64,000 nucleotides of DNA. It comes from Sistotremastrum niveocremeum HHB9708 (lineage: Eukaryota > Basidiomycota > Agaricomycetes > Sistotremastrales > Sistotremastraceae). Under the pieces are notes generated by a model. It was not told where the DNA came from. It did not search any database and saw nothing but the letters and a program-made list of their open reading frames with translations. Positions 1-12,392 of the stretch are shown here, piece by piece (the first letter of the stretch is position 1; every line of letters starts with the position of its first letter). A program made the position numbers and the translations under genes. The stretch covers positions 36,453-100,452 of the forward strand of contig KV419398.1 in NCBI GenBank assembly GCA_001630475.1, read 5' to 3'.

Positions 1-46
1 GGAATTTTGGAAAAAGTCCAGTCGTGACTGGACTTTGGAACTCTAG
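1..46. repeat. 46-bp dispersed repeat unit at window edge
   Basis: This block is identical to 17630-17675 and contains the palindromic core CCAGTCGTGACTGG. The same motif, inverted and diverged, occurs at about 17089-17130. It directly abuts the Copia sequence that follows, so it is either an element inserted next to the retrotransposon or a junction of two repeats. It is cut by the window start. Confidence 0.75.
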
Positions 47-3000
47 CCATCGCCATGAACACTTCCTCCTCTCGAAAAATCGACACCCATTTTTACACCG
101 CCTCACAGGTCATTCAGGATCAGATGGCGTAAAAGACCTGTTAAAGGCAGTCAGGGGTCTCGAAGTCTCCGTTTCCCCTTCCTCCTCAGACGTCTGCGAC
201 GGCTGTGCCAGAGGAAAAATTCACCGGTTACCATTCCCAAATTTCACTCACACTCGTGCTACCACACTCCTTTCCCGTATCCATTCCGATGTCGGCGGAC
301 CACTTCCACTTGGCTATGGAAATTCACGATACTACGTCAGCTTCATCGACGATCACTCTCGCTTCGCCAAAATCTATATCATGCATTCCAAAGACGAAAC
401 AATCGACAAGTTCCGCGAATTCAAAGCATATGCCGAAAATTTCCATTCCCTCAAAATCAAGATCCTCCGCTCCGATAATGGCGGAGAATATACCTCCAAA
501 GCTTTCCAGGAACTGCTCACCGATGCCGGCATCGTTCACGAGCTCACGGTTCCCGACTCTCCGCAGCAAAATGGTGTCTGTGAAAGGTACAATCGTACCC
601 TATTCGACATGGCACGTCCCATGCTCATTGCTCGTGCGGTGAGCGTATACTTCTGGCCTTTCGCTCTCGAAATGGCCTGTCACATAAAAAATCGACTTCC
701 CTCGTCTTCTCTCCCTCTCCACACTACCCCGCACGAACACTGGACCGGCTCAAAACCGGACATATCATATTTCCAAGAGTTCGGCATACCTTGTTACGCC
801 CGTGTCGTATCCGACTCGCTCAAAAAATTGGACGAAAGGGGGGAGTTCGGTATTTTCCTGGGATACGCGAAGCATGCCAAGGGATACCTGTTCTGGCATC
901 CCGAAAGCAAGACAGTGAAGATCCGCAGAGATCTTATGTTCTCTAACGCGCCTCCTGCTGCTCGGCATCCTGGGGGGGACAACATCGACTACGGCCAATA
1001 TAAGTCATTGTTCCCCTCCGATGATTTGCCGAGTGGCCCCTCGAACGAAGATGTTCTTAGCCCCGGTCCCTTGGAGACCGAGGGTGTTGAGACCGATGAC
1101 TCCCTGGGAGATCTGAGGTACGCGTTCGCAATACCCTTGAAGTATTCGATCGCTAATTAGCTGTTCTCAGGACTGGCCTTGAACCAGGAGAAGCACACGT
1201 GCCCGGCACCAGTGACTTATCTGAGAACAGGTACGTCGCCGCTGTTGCGAATATGGTTGAAAGTCCTACAATTAATTGTGAAAATAGTCAAAATAATCCT
1301 ATCTCCTCCGACCGTCCACAACGAAGTCGCCGACTCCCCGTGCGATTCAGAGCTCTGCAAGCCCACGCATTCCTTGTTGTCGACCTCGTTAACGGACTCA
1401 AACACTTCGACGATGTTGTTCCAAATGAAGACCTCGATTCACTCAAATTCGTCTTCTCCATTGCCACTCCGTACGATCCGGACGAGCCGGCCACGGCTCA
1501 GGAAGCACTCAACGGAGAACATCATGATCAGTGGCTGGCAGCTATGCATGAGGAGCTAGAGTCATTACGAGCCATGGATGTCTACGAAGAAGTACCGTTG
1601 CCGCCAGGACGAAAGACTGTCAAGTCGAAATGGGTCTTTCGAGTTAAGAGAAACGAGCATCTCCACATAGCTCGTTTCAAGGCTCGGCTGGTTGCACGAG
1701 GTTTCACGCAGGTCGCTGGGCAAGACTTCTTCGATACATTCTCACCGGTCGCGCGCTGGGACTCGATTCGAGTCATTTTAGCGCTCGCTGCTATTTTTGA
1801 CTGGGAATTAAAACACCTCGATGTCAAGACCGCCTTCTTGAACGGGGATCTCGAGGAGGTTGTGTACCTACAGCCCCCAAGTGGTTTCTTTACTGGGCCG
1901 AATGTTTGGCGTCTGAGAAAGGCCCTTTACGGTCTGAAACAGGCCGGTCGGCAGTGGTATCTCAAAATCCACGAAGTCTACACCAAGCTCGGATTCTCTC
2001 GCCTTGAGTCCGACTGGTGCATCTACATTCGACGCACCACCGACGGCCTCATCATCGTCGCAATGTCGGTCGATGACCTCTTGGTTGCCGCCTCTTCTCT
2101 GGCGCTCTACATGTGGTTCGAATCCGAAATAGGAAAGGTGTTCACCATTTCGATTCTGGGCGACGCCCACTGGATCCTAGGTGCCAGGATCACTCGCGAT
2201 CGTGCCAAAAAGCTCCTCACAATCGACCAAGAAACTTACGCCACCGCCGTACTCGAGGGATTCAGCATGCAGAACGCCAATCCTGTCCAATCACCCCTTG
2301 ACCACAAGGTCAACCTCACCTCCGTCGCTGCCTCTTCGTCTGATGCAGACCGAAGTGAATTCGAGACTCTTTTTCGAAGCATTGTGGGCCGACTGATGTA
2401 CTTAGCAACAACATCGAGGCCCGATCTTGCGAACGCGGTTCGCTCGCTCTCTCGCTTCATGTCGAAGCCCGAAAAAGAGCACTATCTGGCAGCCAAGCGA
2501 GTGCTTCGTTATTTGAACGGCACTCGAGGACTTGGTATCACATACGATGGGCGCTCAGCCCAGCCCCTATTCACTGTCTACTCAGACGCCGACTGGGCCC
2601 AGGAGAAGGGTCGGCGCTCTGTCTCAGGTTACATCGTGGAGTGTGGGGGGGCCGCTGTGTGTTGGAGTTCTAAACAACAAGCTGTTGTTGCTCTATCATC
2701 GTGCGAAGCCGAGTACATGGCAACTACCCATGCAGCAAAGCAAATCATTTGGCTACGGTCTCTCATGCAAGAACTCGGTTTCGGAATCAACAATCCCACT
2801 ACTCTATTCTGCGATAATCAAGGCACGGTAGCCTGCACTCACAACCCACAAAGTCACTCCGCAATGAAACACATCGACATCCGTATCAACTTCATTCGGC
2901 ATTGTGTCGCTGCTGGACTTGTCGATGTCATGCACATTCCAGGAACGGAGATGGTGGCGGACCTACTTACAAAGTCCTTAGCTCCTCCAATGCATCAGAA

Positions 3001-3529
3001 GTGGATTGCGCTTCTCAAGATGGCTAATGCGAAGAAGTCGCCGTAAAGGCTCGTGGGGGGGTGTTGGACGACGAGCCACTACGGCAATCCCCGGAGTAGC
3101 GGATATAGCGGAGATACGACTTGTGGGTTGCCCGGGGTGCTGAGGTCGGACACCGGGACGGACTATGCAGCAGTTACTCTATTTAGGATGTTCCGATGTA
3201 GTATATTAGCGCATACCGGATGTCCGGAATGGGTAGAGGTTCTACCTATCCATTGACCGGACATCCAGGTTAGTCTACATAATATTATTCAGAGGTTCTA
3301 CCTATCCATTGACCGGACATCCAGCTTGACACCTCGGATATTCAGCGGCATCAGCAACGTCTCTATCTAAGATCTATGGTTACTTTCTGCTTTCCTCCTA
3401 GCCTGAGCTACAATATTTGACCGTTGACTAATTCCTGCCGCATATCGGGGTTCTCGGTGACTCAGAAAATGTGGTTTTTGTTGTTGTGTTTCTCGACCTG
3501 AACATCATAAATGGCTCTCACATCCAACG
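47..3529 (+). mobile_element. Ty1/Copia LTR retrotransposon remnant (integrase, RT, RNase H, 3' LTR)
   Basis: The pol region of a Copia-superfamily retrotransposon. The first kilobase carries the integrase zinc-binding and catalytic core (CDGCARGK, then RSDNGGEY). About 1.5-3.0 kb carries reverse transcriptase (DVKTAFLNG, SVDDLLVA) followed by RNase H (YSDADWA, SSCEAEYMA). The order integrase-RT-RNase H is diagnostic for Copia. A G-rich polypurine tract at about 3052-3061 precedes TGTTGGA, the likely start of the 3' LTR; TCCAAC near 3529 may be its end. Gag, protease and the 5' LTR are not in the window, because the left side is cut off by a short repeat. Pol is otherwise long and open with about one visible break, so the copy looks fairly young but not whole. 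Confidence 0.9.
3235..3324. repeat. 34-bp direct repeat pair inside the putative 3' LTR
   Basis: Positions 3235-3268 and 3291-3324 are the same 34-bp unit beginning AGAGGTTCTACC and ending GACATCCAG, 56 bp apart start to start. They lie downstream of the RNase H region within the presumed LTR. Such short LTR-internal duplications are common and have no assigned role. Confidence 0.8.
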
Positions 3530-4963
3530 GCCTATGCATGCTTAACCAGCACTTTGTAAGAAATCTTTGCAAACGCTCCTAGGCTCTTTTCAATCAGGAT
3601 ATCTCGGCTTCGTAGCGTTTTAATTTGGGTTGGACCGCACGTACGAGTTGAATTCAACTTGTCGCCTACCAACATAGGAAAAGATGCCTCACATTCTTCG
3701 AAAGTGTGAACTCGAAGCAAACCTTGGAAAGCAGGCTACGAATGGACGAATCGATGGCCGAAAGTCCGACTCCCAGAAGGCTAGGCTGTGCCTGTTTCGG
3801 ATTGCTTGGCGGCGGGCAACCAAAGGTGCTACGACATCCTTGGCAATGGCTAGCTGCCCAACTACAGGGTGACTCACTATCACGACCGATCGGGCTCTGC
3901 ATAACATGGTGTAGCTATGTTCTCATAGGCGCGTATATGAATTTCCTGAAGAATATTGAAACAGTGTTTAAACAATATTCAGAGATGCTTCAAACAGCGA
4001 ATTGTCTTCCAACTTCCAAATAAATCTCAATCTCTCGAAGGTTCTGGACGCGAAATTCGCATGTGACCCCATCTTCAGTCGAGCGGACTCAAAAACAGCT
4101 CGTCTTAGGTTTCAATGTTTTTACAGTCGGACCCGCTGTCACATTCCGCCCTCTAATCTTGAATCCGACGTTCGCCCAAATAGCATTGGCGCCGATCGTG
4201 GATACCACAGATCGTCATACGGCATGCGGTCTTGTCCACAGCCTCCTGCATCCCGATCATCAGCTCGGGAATCACAAGGAGCAAATGCAAGTCGCGTAAC
4301 TCGTGACAGTGCGCGAGTCCCCTTCACTGATAATGGATACGAGGAGACCTGGACTGCAAGCATTCGAATAAGCATCATATCGTCATACACTGCGATGCAC
4401 GGAGAGATCTTCGATTCTCAAAACAAGCCACGGCGCCGTGTGCGTTCCACGATCAAGCAACTGTCAACGCACGTCGCGCCCAGGATCTATCTAGAATCTA
4501 GATACTACTTACTGTATCGAGTAACTCAAGACCGATCCAAAGGCTCGATCTCATTGTCGGACTACCTGTGCAGATTGATCCGGACACGGAATGGTGCCAT
4601 CAGAGATTGAATTGCTACGTTTACGTCGCTCACCTACGGTTATGTATCTTCCCTTGATCAAGACCGAGAACTGTGGGACCTCGCCTGATGTGTCTTTCCC
4701 TGAGCTTTCCGTCCTCTATGCGCACGACATCTGTGATCCTGTGAGTCTCATACGATATCATGCTCACGAACATCCACTGGGCCAAGTATTCGAAATTTTG
4801 GATCACCGGATGGCACGTCGGCACCCGTCCTCTGATCATCCAAAGCCTAGGTTTCTATAACGCAACTATGCACGCACCAATCAGTATCGGATTCGTGTTT
4901 CGGCGCCGCTCAATGGGTATAAGTACGCTCTGGGGTTCTCAACCATTGCTATTATTCATCCGA
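3530..4963. other. Spacer without a supported gene
   Basis: Several short open frames overlap on both strands, but none shows a recognisable domain, consistent splice sites or similarity to other genes in the window. Nothing else stands out. Confidence 0.5.
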
Positions 4964-5683
4964 ATGGAGCCCGCCGTGACTCCGGACGCTCTCGTCCTAA
5001 CGACCTCCGATACCCCCACTCAATCACGGAAGCCCGACCTTCGGAAAGCCCAACAAGCCTATAAAACAAAGAAAAACGAAACGTTCACAGCAGTTCAAGA
5101 CGCCTTAAAAGAGCGAGGGTTTAAATCAAGATCCCTACCAGACGTCCTCAACCAAGCTGCATTGCTAATCAGGTACCTTTTTACTCTGTGCAAAAACATT
5201 GAAGCTAATGCAGATCAGACAGGATGCCGAGACATTAAAAGAGAAGGAAAACGAATTAGCGTTTGCTTCCGTTTTCGATGCATCTATTCCGAGCTCATGA
5301 GCACGTACAGTGAGATGGCGCAACAACGAGACGATGCCATCGCCAAACTATTGAACCTCTATGAACAAACTGCCGATGCTCAACTCCATCAATTTCTGAA
5401 TTCGGCGGTTCAAACTCCTGCTATACCTGACCATCACCTTCCACCCGTCCCTTCAAGTCTCGTCCCTTCAAGTTCACATTTTTCTCATATGCGTAGGCTA
5501 TTTAATATCATTCGCGCAAACCTTGCCCTAATTTTTCGGCTGGACGTAGAGAGAACCGGCTTCGAGATACCACAAGAGAGCACCCAATTTCATAACACCA
5601 ACATGTTTGCCAATGACATGTGCACGCCAACGCCAATCTACCGAACGTCCGAAACTCTGGTCAATTGGCATACTCAGAACTGA
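4964..5683 (+). CDS. bHLH-zipper-like small protein, family member 1
   Basis: Predicted 207 residues from three exons, with introns at 5173-5218 and 5261-5310. The start is the ATG that begins MEPAVTPDAL; the upstream open frame has no support. Residues about 20-70 form a basic/helical stretch (RKAQQAYKTKKNETF), a loop (ERGFKSRSLPD) and a second helix (VLNQAALLIR). A charged heptad-like helix follows (DAETLKEKENELAEMAQQRD). This matches three other genes here in sequence and in intron placement: intron 1 follows the Ile-Arg codons and exon 2 is exactly 42 nt. The layout resembles basic helix-loop-helix-zipper factors, but this member lacks the usual Glu-Arg pair. The C-terminus beyond about residue 125 is unrelated to its paralogues and may hide another intron. 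DNA binding is inference. Confidence 0.6.
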   Translation: MEPAVTPDALVLTTSDTPTQSRKPDLRKAQQAYKTKKNETFTAVQDALKERGFKSRSLPDVLNQAALLIRYLFTLCKNIEANADQTGCRDIKREGKRISVCFRFRCIYSELMSTYSEMAQQRDDAIAKLLNLYEQTADAQLHQFLNSAVQTPAIPDHHLPPVPSSLVPSSSHFSHMRRLFNIIRANLALIFRLDVERTGFEIPQESTQFHNTNMFANDMCTPTPIYRTSETLVNWHTQN

Positions 5684-6231
5684 ATGATTGAGGTTTAGAT
5701 CTGAAATCCTTGTTGTCTATCTCAAGCAAGATTATTCCAAGCAGCCTGTATAAATTATCGTAGTTCTGATTTTTAATAGAGATTACATGTATCGTTACAC
5801 ATCGTGACAACTCAAGAGAAACGCTACCCAACAGGGTGCTTCCGTAGATGCGAGAGACCTAGAGCCTAGTACTGGTATAATGGAGTACTAGTATTTGCGC
5901 TGCTCCGTCTCGCTAACCAATTTCGAGCCAATGGCTCTCGAAAGCAAACCTCATCGCAATCTACCAATTACGTCGGACTGCTCCGATTGACCTTTCGTGT
6001 CGCTCAAATCTCACTTGGGGGACGTTGTAGATTATAATGCCATGATGTAAGTCGTTGAAATTGAACTCGCTCTCCCCACCGGAAATGTCGAAAGGAAACT
6101 GCCGGTATTACATGTAAGTACAAGATCGTTAGGCGGCAGCGCTTAACTCAAACCTTTGTCGCGTACTGCCACCTTAACGACGCGTCGAAATCGACACTCA
6201 AGAGTTGAACAGTCGTTCAAAAAGTATTCAA
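5684..6231. other. Spacer upstream of the BTB gene
   Basis: No coding signal seen. It must hold the promoter of the BTB gene that follows; no clear TATA box was recognised. Confidence 0.5.
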
Positions 6232-7170
6232 ATGTCTGGATTCTCGATGGAAAACCATATTGGCTGCTGGGACGCGTTCTTCTGTTTTCCAGATGGCGAC
6301 CTCATCATTCGGACTGAAGGCCGACTCGGTTTCAAGGTGCACAAATCCGTTATGGGCATGATCTCGAATGTCTTCAGAGATATGTTCTCTCTGGAAGAGA
6401 TTAATCTATTCCCAGTACACCCTCCACCTCCTTTACTCTCGTACATCGACCCAGAAACCAAGAAAACGTTGGCTCTCGTGGACGTTCCGGAGGACAACTC
6501 AGTCATCCGTTACGCCCTAGGCATGATTTATCATGCTCCACGCGCCGAACGTAGCTTTGTTCCCATGTCTATCGATTTTATCCAAAAAATCGTGGATGTT
6601 ATTGATCGATATGACATGCCACGATTGAGAGAGCCCCTCCAAGACCTCATCCTCACCGATTTCCACTCCTTGACTCCCATCCGTTTCTACGCAGTGGCAA
6701 AATTAAACGATCTAGATCGTGTAGCAAAAGCCACTCTCCCCTACGTCGTTGGTCGAAACATTCACCGACTCCCTCCGCACGAGATACCCGACGAAATGGG
6801 ATCACTCCCTTTCCGCGAGTATCACAAGCTCCATTTCTTCTCGGAACGTCGTGCCGCTCTCATCATCAAAGCGCTGGACGCCGTTACTCCACCGCCCTGC
6901 CTTTGCAAGCATGAAGGAAATAATATCTCTCCCGATACACGTATAAAATGCGATACCTGGGCCATTTATCTGAAAATGGCAAAGAAGGAGGTCGCAGTTG
7001 TTCCGACCCACTCGATCACAAGCAACGACTTCCGCTCCAAAGCTGCCCAGAAATCAGCATGTCCATTTGCCCATCGGTGGCTTTTTGATGAGCGCGGAGC
7101 AGTCTTCATTAAGCTCGAGAACAAAGTAAAAACACTTCTGTGGGCTTTTGACAGCGAGTACTCTTCGTAG
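6232..7170 (+). CDS. BTB/POZ domain protein
   Basis: Single-exon gene of 312 residues beginning MSGFSMENH; the frame is open a little further upstream but without an ATG. Residues about 15-110 read as a fungal BTB/POZ fold: WDAFFCFPDGDLIIRTEG, then FKVHKSVMGMISNVFRDMF, which corresponds to the FxVHKxxLxxxSxxF signature. A long linker follows (LALVDVPEDNSVIRYALGMIYHAP) and then helices of a BACK-like region to about residue 220 (DRYDMPRLREPLQ). Proteins of this type dimerise and often serve as substrate adaptors of cullin-3 ubiquitin ligases, though many agaricomycete copies are uncharacterised. It is not part of an operon; its neighbours are a bHLH-like gene and a P450 on the other strand. 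Confidence 0.85.
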   Translation: MSGFSMENHIGCWDAFFCFPDGDLIIRTEGRLGFKVHKSVMGMISNVFRDMFSLEEINLFPVHPPPPLLSYIDPETKKTLALVDVPEDNSVIRYALGMIYHAPRAERSFVPMSIDFIQKIVDVIDRYDMPRLREPLQDLILTDFHSLTPIRFYAVAKLNDLDRVAKATLPYVVGRNIHRLPPHEIPDEMGSLPFREYHKLHFFSERRAALIIKALDAVTPPPCLCKHEGNNISPDTRIKCDTWAIYLKMAKKEVAVVPTHSITSNDFRSKAAQKSACPFAHRWLFDERGAVFIKLENKVKTLLWAFDSEYSS

Positions 7171-7631
7171 GTTTTCTGCCAATCCTCCGAGAAGACGTGG
7201 CTGAAGTTCAAACTAGGTTTCATGTGCCTAAAGAAATGGCCTGTAGTGACCCGGAAACATTGACAACTAGCAAAACAAGCGTAGTTGAATGAACCATCAG
7301 ATCGTTCGCAGTAAAAAGCGCTCGATCTTGACTTGATTAATACCTCGACCAAGATCGATGCTAACAAACGATTTCTGAACCAGCTGACTTTCTTGCATTT
7401 TGACGATAACGCGATGGACGATGAGCTCTAATCAATTTAGAACTGCTAAGTATTGACAGACTATGTAACGAATATACAATCTATGATATGACAAAACGTC
7501 CGATGAATGAATGGTAAAAATACAAATGAGAGGTGTTGTGGGTAGATAACGTCCGAAAGAATGTGTACAATCAAATCAACCTCTGAAGAGGCCAAGAAAT
7601 AAAATGTTCGTAGTAAATTCCGACCGCTCTC
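7171..7631. other. Short spacer between convergent genes
   Basis: 3' ends of the BTB gene and of the leftward P450 face each other here. No further feature seen. Confidence 0.5.
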
Positions 7632-9646
7632 TCAAAGAGCAGTAACCTTCAACGGTAATCGGTTCCCTTTCTCAAATTCGCCCTTGACAAGTGGTCGAGT
7701 GATGAATACGTCAGAGCTTCTCACAATCTCCATATCTGCTCTCTCGAGCTCGACCTTGAATGATCGAATGAAAGTGAACAAGAAGATCTTCATCCTACAC
7801 GAGAATTATGAGTACTCGTTCGGATCGAAATGGAAGAAGAATGACTTACTCGGCGATAGCGAACTTATATCCGATACATCCATGCGCACCACCCATGAAG
7901 GCCATGAGATTCTGAACAACACCAGGAAGACGGATTTTCGACGTTCGGCCATCCATCCATCGTTCGGGATCAAACTCCAACGCATCCTCGCCCCAAAGCT
8001 TAGGATCCCTTTGAAGTCCGGCAATCGGGACATCGATATTATCGCCTTTATTCAACCGGACTTCTCGGACGACAGATCCATCTCGCAATGTGATGTCTTC
8101 CGAGAGAGGAATGACGGTATTGTCTTTAGCAGCTGCCCGCTTGACGAATTGGATAGTGGGATAAAGCCGGAGAGCTTCTTTGACGACGCCATCGAGATAA
8201 GGGAGTGAGTTGATCTCGTCGTATGAGGGATGTGAATCGAGGTCGAAGTCGGACTCTTCTGGGAACGCCGCAACGATTTCAGCGCGAAGCTTATTTTGAA
8301 TAGCAGGCTTTGAGGAGAGCTCCGCGACGGTCCATGAAAGGCTAGTAGCGGTAGTTTCGTGGCCGGCGAGAAGGAAGGTAGGGATCTCTGTGAGTATTCT
8401 CAGACCCAGACCCAAGAAAGTGCAGGCCAGATTGAATACTCACGGTCCAACACATTCTCATCCGTGAGCTTCATGCTTTCCGGCACTGAAGGCGAAATAT
8501 TGGCACGGATGAGATGACTAAGAAGATCCTTCCTCTTTTCGTCTTCGTCCTCGTCTTCCTCAGCAATTTGTTGCTTGCGAGCAGCGATGAGTTCGCCTCC
8601 AACTCGACGACAAGTACTCAGAGCATTGACAGCGGCGTGTTCGCGTTCCGGAACGAAAGGCTACGATAGCATCATCAGCAGGAAGATAATACGTCTCGCC
8701 GAAGATGAGACGTACCAAGTACCGAGCGATGGGAATGAACAACATGATGGTACTCAAGAACGACATCTTCTCTCCGCTCTTCGATATCGTCTGCAAAGCT
8801 CCCAACAACTCGTCACCCTCTTCTCCGTCGGACGATTGCAGGAAGTTGAAGGCATGGCCGAAACCAGCAAGACCGATGACATCAAACGAGAACTTCACAA
8901 TCCATTGGATGCCTTCGACATTGACGGAAGAGGGAGTTGAAGGAGCTGCTTTGGATGCAGGACCCGATGCGGATTCGTATCCGGAGTCGATATCGTCGTC
9001 CGAAGACGTAGCGGAGCGAGCCTCGTCGAGTTGCGAGAGCCAGATTTCGCGAAGCTGAAGTGCTTTGTCCCAGATGAAGTTGCTCAGATGCTTGACATTC
9101 TGTGTGCTGAACGCGGGATCCATCGCACGTCTTTGGCGCTTATGAAGGTCGCCCTCTGCCCAGATGAGACCTGCAATAATATATTCAGTTTCGACGACCG
9201 CAAAAGACGTCGAGGATGCACATACCTTTACCGGTGAGCTTGCTAACGCCGATCTTGTAATCTTCCGCTTTGACGAAGGTATCAGGATTCGAGATGATGT
9301 GGGATACCGCACGAAGATCATGAGTATACAGCCTGTTGATGCTGAAAAGTCCCTAAAGAAATGCTTCAGACTTCATTCCGATGAATAGAGCTCGAATCGG
9401 GCTTACCTTGAAGACGAATGTATTTCCAAATTCTTTGATCCATTTCAGATGCGCCATGCCGGGATCGTGGGACTGGATGTCTTTGACTGAGCCCCAAATG
9501 TAGTTGAAGGGTTTAGGGCCAGGTAGAGTGCGAAGGGGGGAAAGCAGAGGTCGAATGAATCCTTGAGAGAGTGGTCGGAGAAGGATGTGAATCGTAACGA
9601 TTATAATAATGAAGAAGAAAAGGAGAAAAGTGAGGACGGTTGACAT
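7632..9646 (-). CDS. Cytochrome P450 monooxygenase (copy 1)
   Basis: Six exons, 579 residues, with introns at 9353-9406, 9171-9225, 8661-8715, 8388-8443 and 7795-7849; every junction keeps the frame. An N-terminal membrane anchor (residues about 3-25, LTFLLFFFIIIIVTIHILL) is followed by the proline-rich hinge LPGPKPFNYIWG and the C-helix region LIWAEGDLHKRQRR. The I-helix reads AGHETT, the K-helix ExxR is EALR, and PERW follows. The heme-binding loop reads FMGGAHGCIG: the cysteine ligand is present but the usual Arg of FxxGxRxCxG is His. It is an endoplasmic-reticulum oxidase of unknown substrate. Copy 2 at 23483 shares all five intron positions, so the two are paralogues. The altered loop may change heme propionate contacts, but the gene is otherwise intact. 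Confidence 0.92.
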
Positions 9647-11570
9647 GACGAAAAGCGACAGTTGGTCGAAAAGGATGTCGGATGCGGACTAGGGAATATT
9701 AGGAGAACAGCGAGGCTCTCGAAGATTAGGGAGGAGAGAGGAATTGAGAGAAAGAAGGAAAACCGAGAATAGAGAGGGAAGAAAATCTAACGGTTCGTGA
9801 GTCGAGTTGAGTTGGTGGGAATCTGTCGCCCATGCTCCCCTCTAAATATATCTGAGCCTCGGAAGAACCTTGACAGACAACTCAGGGATGCGCTGATACA
9901 TCGTCATCCGACATGCACCGCGAAAGCAAGCCTGATGAAAAAGCGATGCCCCGACTCTAAAGATAGAGCGCTAAACTCTTCCCGAGATCTAAATGAGCCA
10001 CGAGCTGGGACTCGGATGATCTCGGTTGGGCTTTTCGTCGATCTGATTGGCTCGCGGACAAGCCGGAGAATAGTCGACCATGTTTCAGTCTCGAGGTTCC
10101 CTGATCGAGGAATGAGAAACACCGCCTTGCGGTACAGAGGGTCGAGGCCCGGAGATAGCCGATGCACTCGAGGAACCCTTCGCCTGACGATCTGTGAGCT
10201 TATTTTGAAATTTGATTCCGTTTGTTGTAAGCGTCACGACCATCCCCTTCCGCGTTGGACCGGAATTTTGAGTTCAAGGTATGCTTCCGTGCGTTCACTA
10301 ATATACACCATCAGTATTTGAACCTGCCTCGAGAAAATATTATGTCTTACGGACTTCAGATCTTCAGACCCTAGGAACTTGATGTTCGGTGCCTTAAGCT
10401 CACTTCCCGGCCGCTGACGGAGGCTCTCTCATTGGTCGCTTCGGATGCCGTTTCGAGAGCAGAGGGCAGTGAAAACGATTCCGAGACAATCCGAGATCGT
10501 CCGCTGGCATTAGTGCCGGGATACGTCTTTAGCAGCATGACATCCGCATTGCAATAGACGGGCTGTCTAAAGCCGAGTCACTTTCAAATGTTGATAGCCC
10601 CTAAGATTTCCGTGAGATGGAGTTGGAATCATTGTTACTGTTATATCATACCTCCACGACTTGAATGACAGGGAAGTACGCTAGGACTGACGATAGTACA
10701 TCTCAACGGGTTATGTGGCGTAGATGAAACTGGAAGTTTGTCGAGGATCAGATGTCGTCGAGTGTAGGTGGCAAGGGATACTGACTGAAGATAGCAAAAT
10801 TCGTGAAGGATATTTCCATATCTCGCGCGATTCAAGACACGAAGGGTTGTTTAGAGCGATGATACAGAGCCTCGAGCACCCTCCAAATCGTCGAGCTTCA
10901 TATCTCTGGCATTGCAAGCTTCCTGTGATCAGGGCCTAAACGAACTCTCAGATTCAGGCGATGCGCGTTAGAACTGTTGAACGTACCGCATCAGCTCGAC
11001 TTCTTCGACTTGGCTTCTCGAATCCATCCTGGATGATCCGGGCTATGTTGAGATGGCTTGGAGCCGTCTAACCCTAGAGCATGACCGGATGTCACGCAAT
11101 CCAGCTTGAATAGACGATTCTCAACTGCGCCAGTGCATGTGTTTCTTGCCACATCACGTTCGATACGAAGAAGAGTGTCGGTTGAATTCCATATCGTCGA
11201 AGATTCAGAGACGAGGTATGTCATGGTCGCGATGCACGTCGACCAAGCTTGCGACCAAAACCTCGGCGTGCGAGGACATGTTGGATGTAGCTGACGTAAG
11301 CGACTTTCGTGGCCTCGACCGTCATAACAGAAATGTCAATTGCACTTCAGTTCTTCGTGTAAATTCTTCGACTGGCAGATTAAGTCTGCAGATATTACAA
11401 AACACTTTCGCCAAATAAATTAGGTTGCCTCGCATCGACGACTTCACGCTGGCTATGATCCCTATCATCACATTCACACAGACCCTTTGCTCCGTTGCTT
11501 CTCCCAATATACGTCGACTCGAGAGATTGCTAAAATCAATTATCCATCAACTTGAGGCCGATGTCATGAT
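9647..11570. other. Long spacer without a supported gene
   Basis: Only short, overlapping, unsupported open frames on both strands. The first few hundred bases must contain the leftward promoter of P450 copy 1; an AT-rich TATATTT-type stretch lies near 9840-9852 on that strand. Nothing else recognised. Confidence 0.45.
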
Positions 11571-12392
11571 TTACCAGGTCGAATATCGGGGGTTAGCGGT
11601 ACTAGGAATCTGATATGGCTGCGCCATCTGCGCGGCGTGTCCCCCATGTTGGTAGTAGTAGGGGATCTCAGTGGGGACCGTCAAAGAAAGAGCATGAGCG
11701 CGAGACACACGTGCACCATGATCCGCTCCTCCCTGGAAATTTGGGCTGCCTTGCGGATAGAAGTTGTGATCGTTCGTCGGCTGAAGACGATGACTTTCTG
11801 CGGATCGAAAGAGACGGCGATTTGATATATTTCCAGACTGGACCATACGGTTGATAGACTAACCAGCGTAGATTTGAGAGGAAGAAGGCTGAGTGCTATC
11901 AGAGAAGAGGGTCGACGCCAGTTCGGATGAGTTGGCATGCGATGGTAGCTCCCTGACTGGCTGACTTGTGCTCAACCCTTGGAACATTAGGGCAAGAACC
12001 TGCGCTCGAAGTTCTTTCAACTCCTTCTTGAGATCTCTAAATAGAGATCAAAGATGTTGAGTAAATATATGACAACGAATCACTTATGACTCACTCGAGT
12101 TCTTCATCTTTGGCAGCCTTGGCTGCTGCATCATCCCTGTGGTATGAACATTAAAATGATCAACGAGCGAGCACAGCAGGATCACGCACCTTATCGTCGC
12201 AGCAGCTTTACTGAGCGTTGCGGGGCGAGATTGAACTTGGTATCCTCTCTCAATCAGTGCCCGCTCAACATCCTTATGACCGAGCGCCATCTTCTCGGTA
12301 TACGTCCTCTCAGCCTGCACAGCTCTAGGAGGACGGGTACTACCACTATCAGTAATGGTAGCAATAGCAGCGATATCTGTTTCGTTGGACAT
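11571..12392 (-). CDS. bHLH-zipper-like small protein, family member 2
   Basis: Predicted 214 residues from four exons with introns at 12137-12189, 12037-12094 and 11798-11863; all phases agree. It starts MSNETDIAAIATITD. Residues about 22-68 carry the family core: AVQAERTYTEK, then GHKDVERALIERGYQ, then SRPATLSKAAATIR. A strongly charged coiled-coil segment follows (KDEELEDLKKELKELRAQV). The Glu-Arg pair in the first helix sits where bHLH factors contact DNA. Exon 2 is exactly 42 nt, as in members 1 and 3. The C-terminal half is Ser/Gln/His-rich and looks disordered (SSQIYAE, YYYQHGGHAAQMAQP). An additional donor at about 12438 upstream of the ATG suggests a spliced 5' UTR. Function as a transcription regulator is inference; no exact family was recognised. 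Confidence 0.65.

Noticed and set aside
4002-4610. A 202-codon open frame on the plus strand
   Set aside because: Arg/Ser-rich composition, no domain, overlapping frames of similar length on the other strand, no splice partners.
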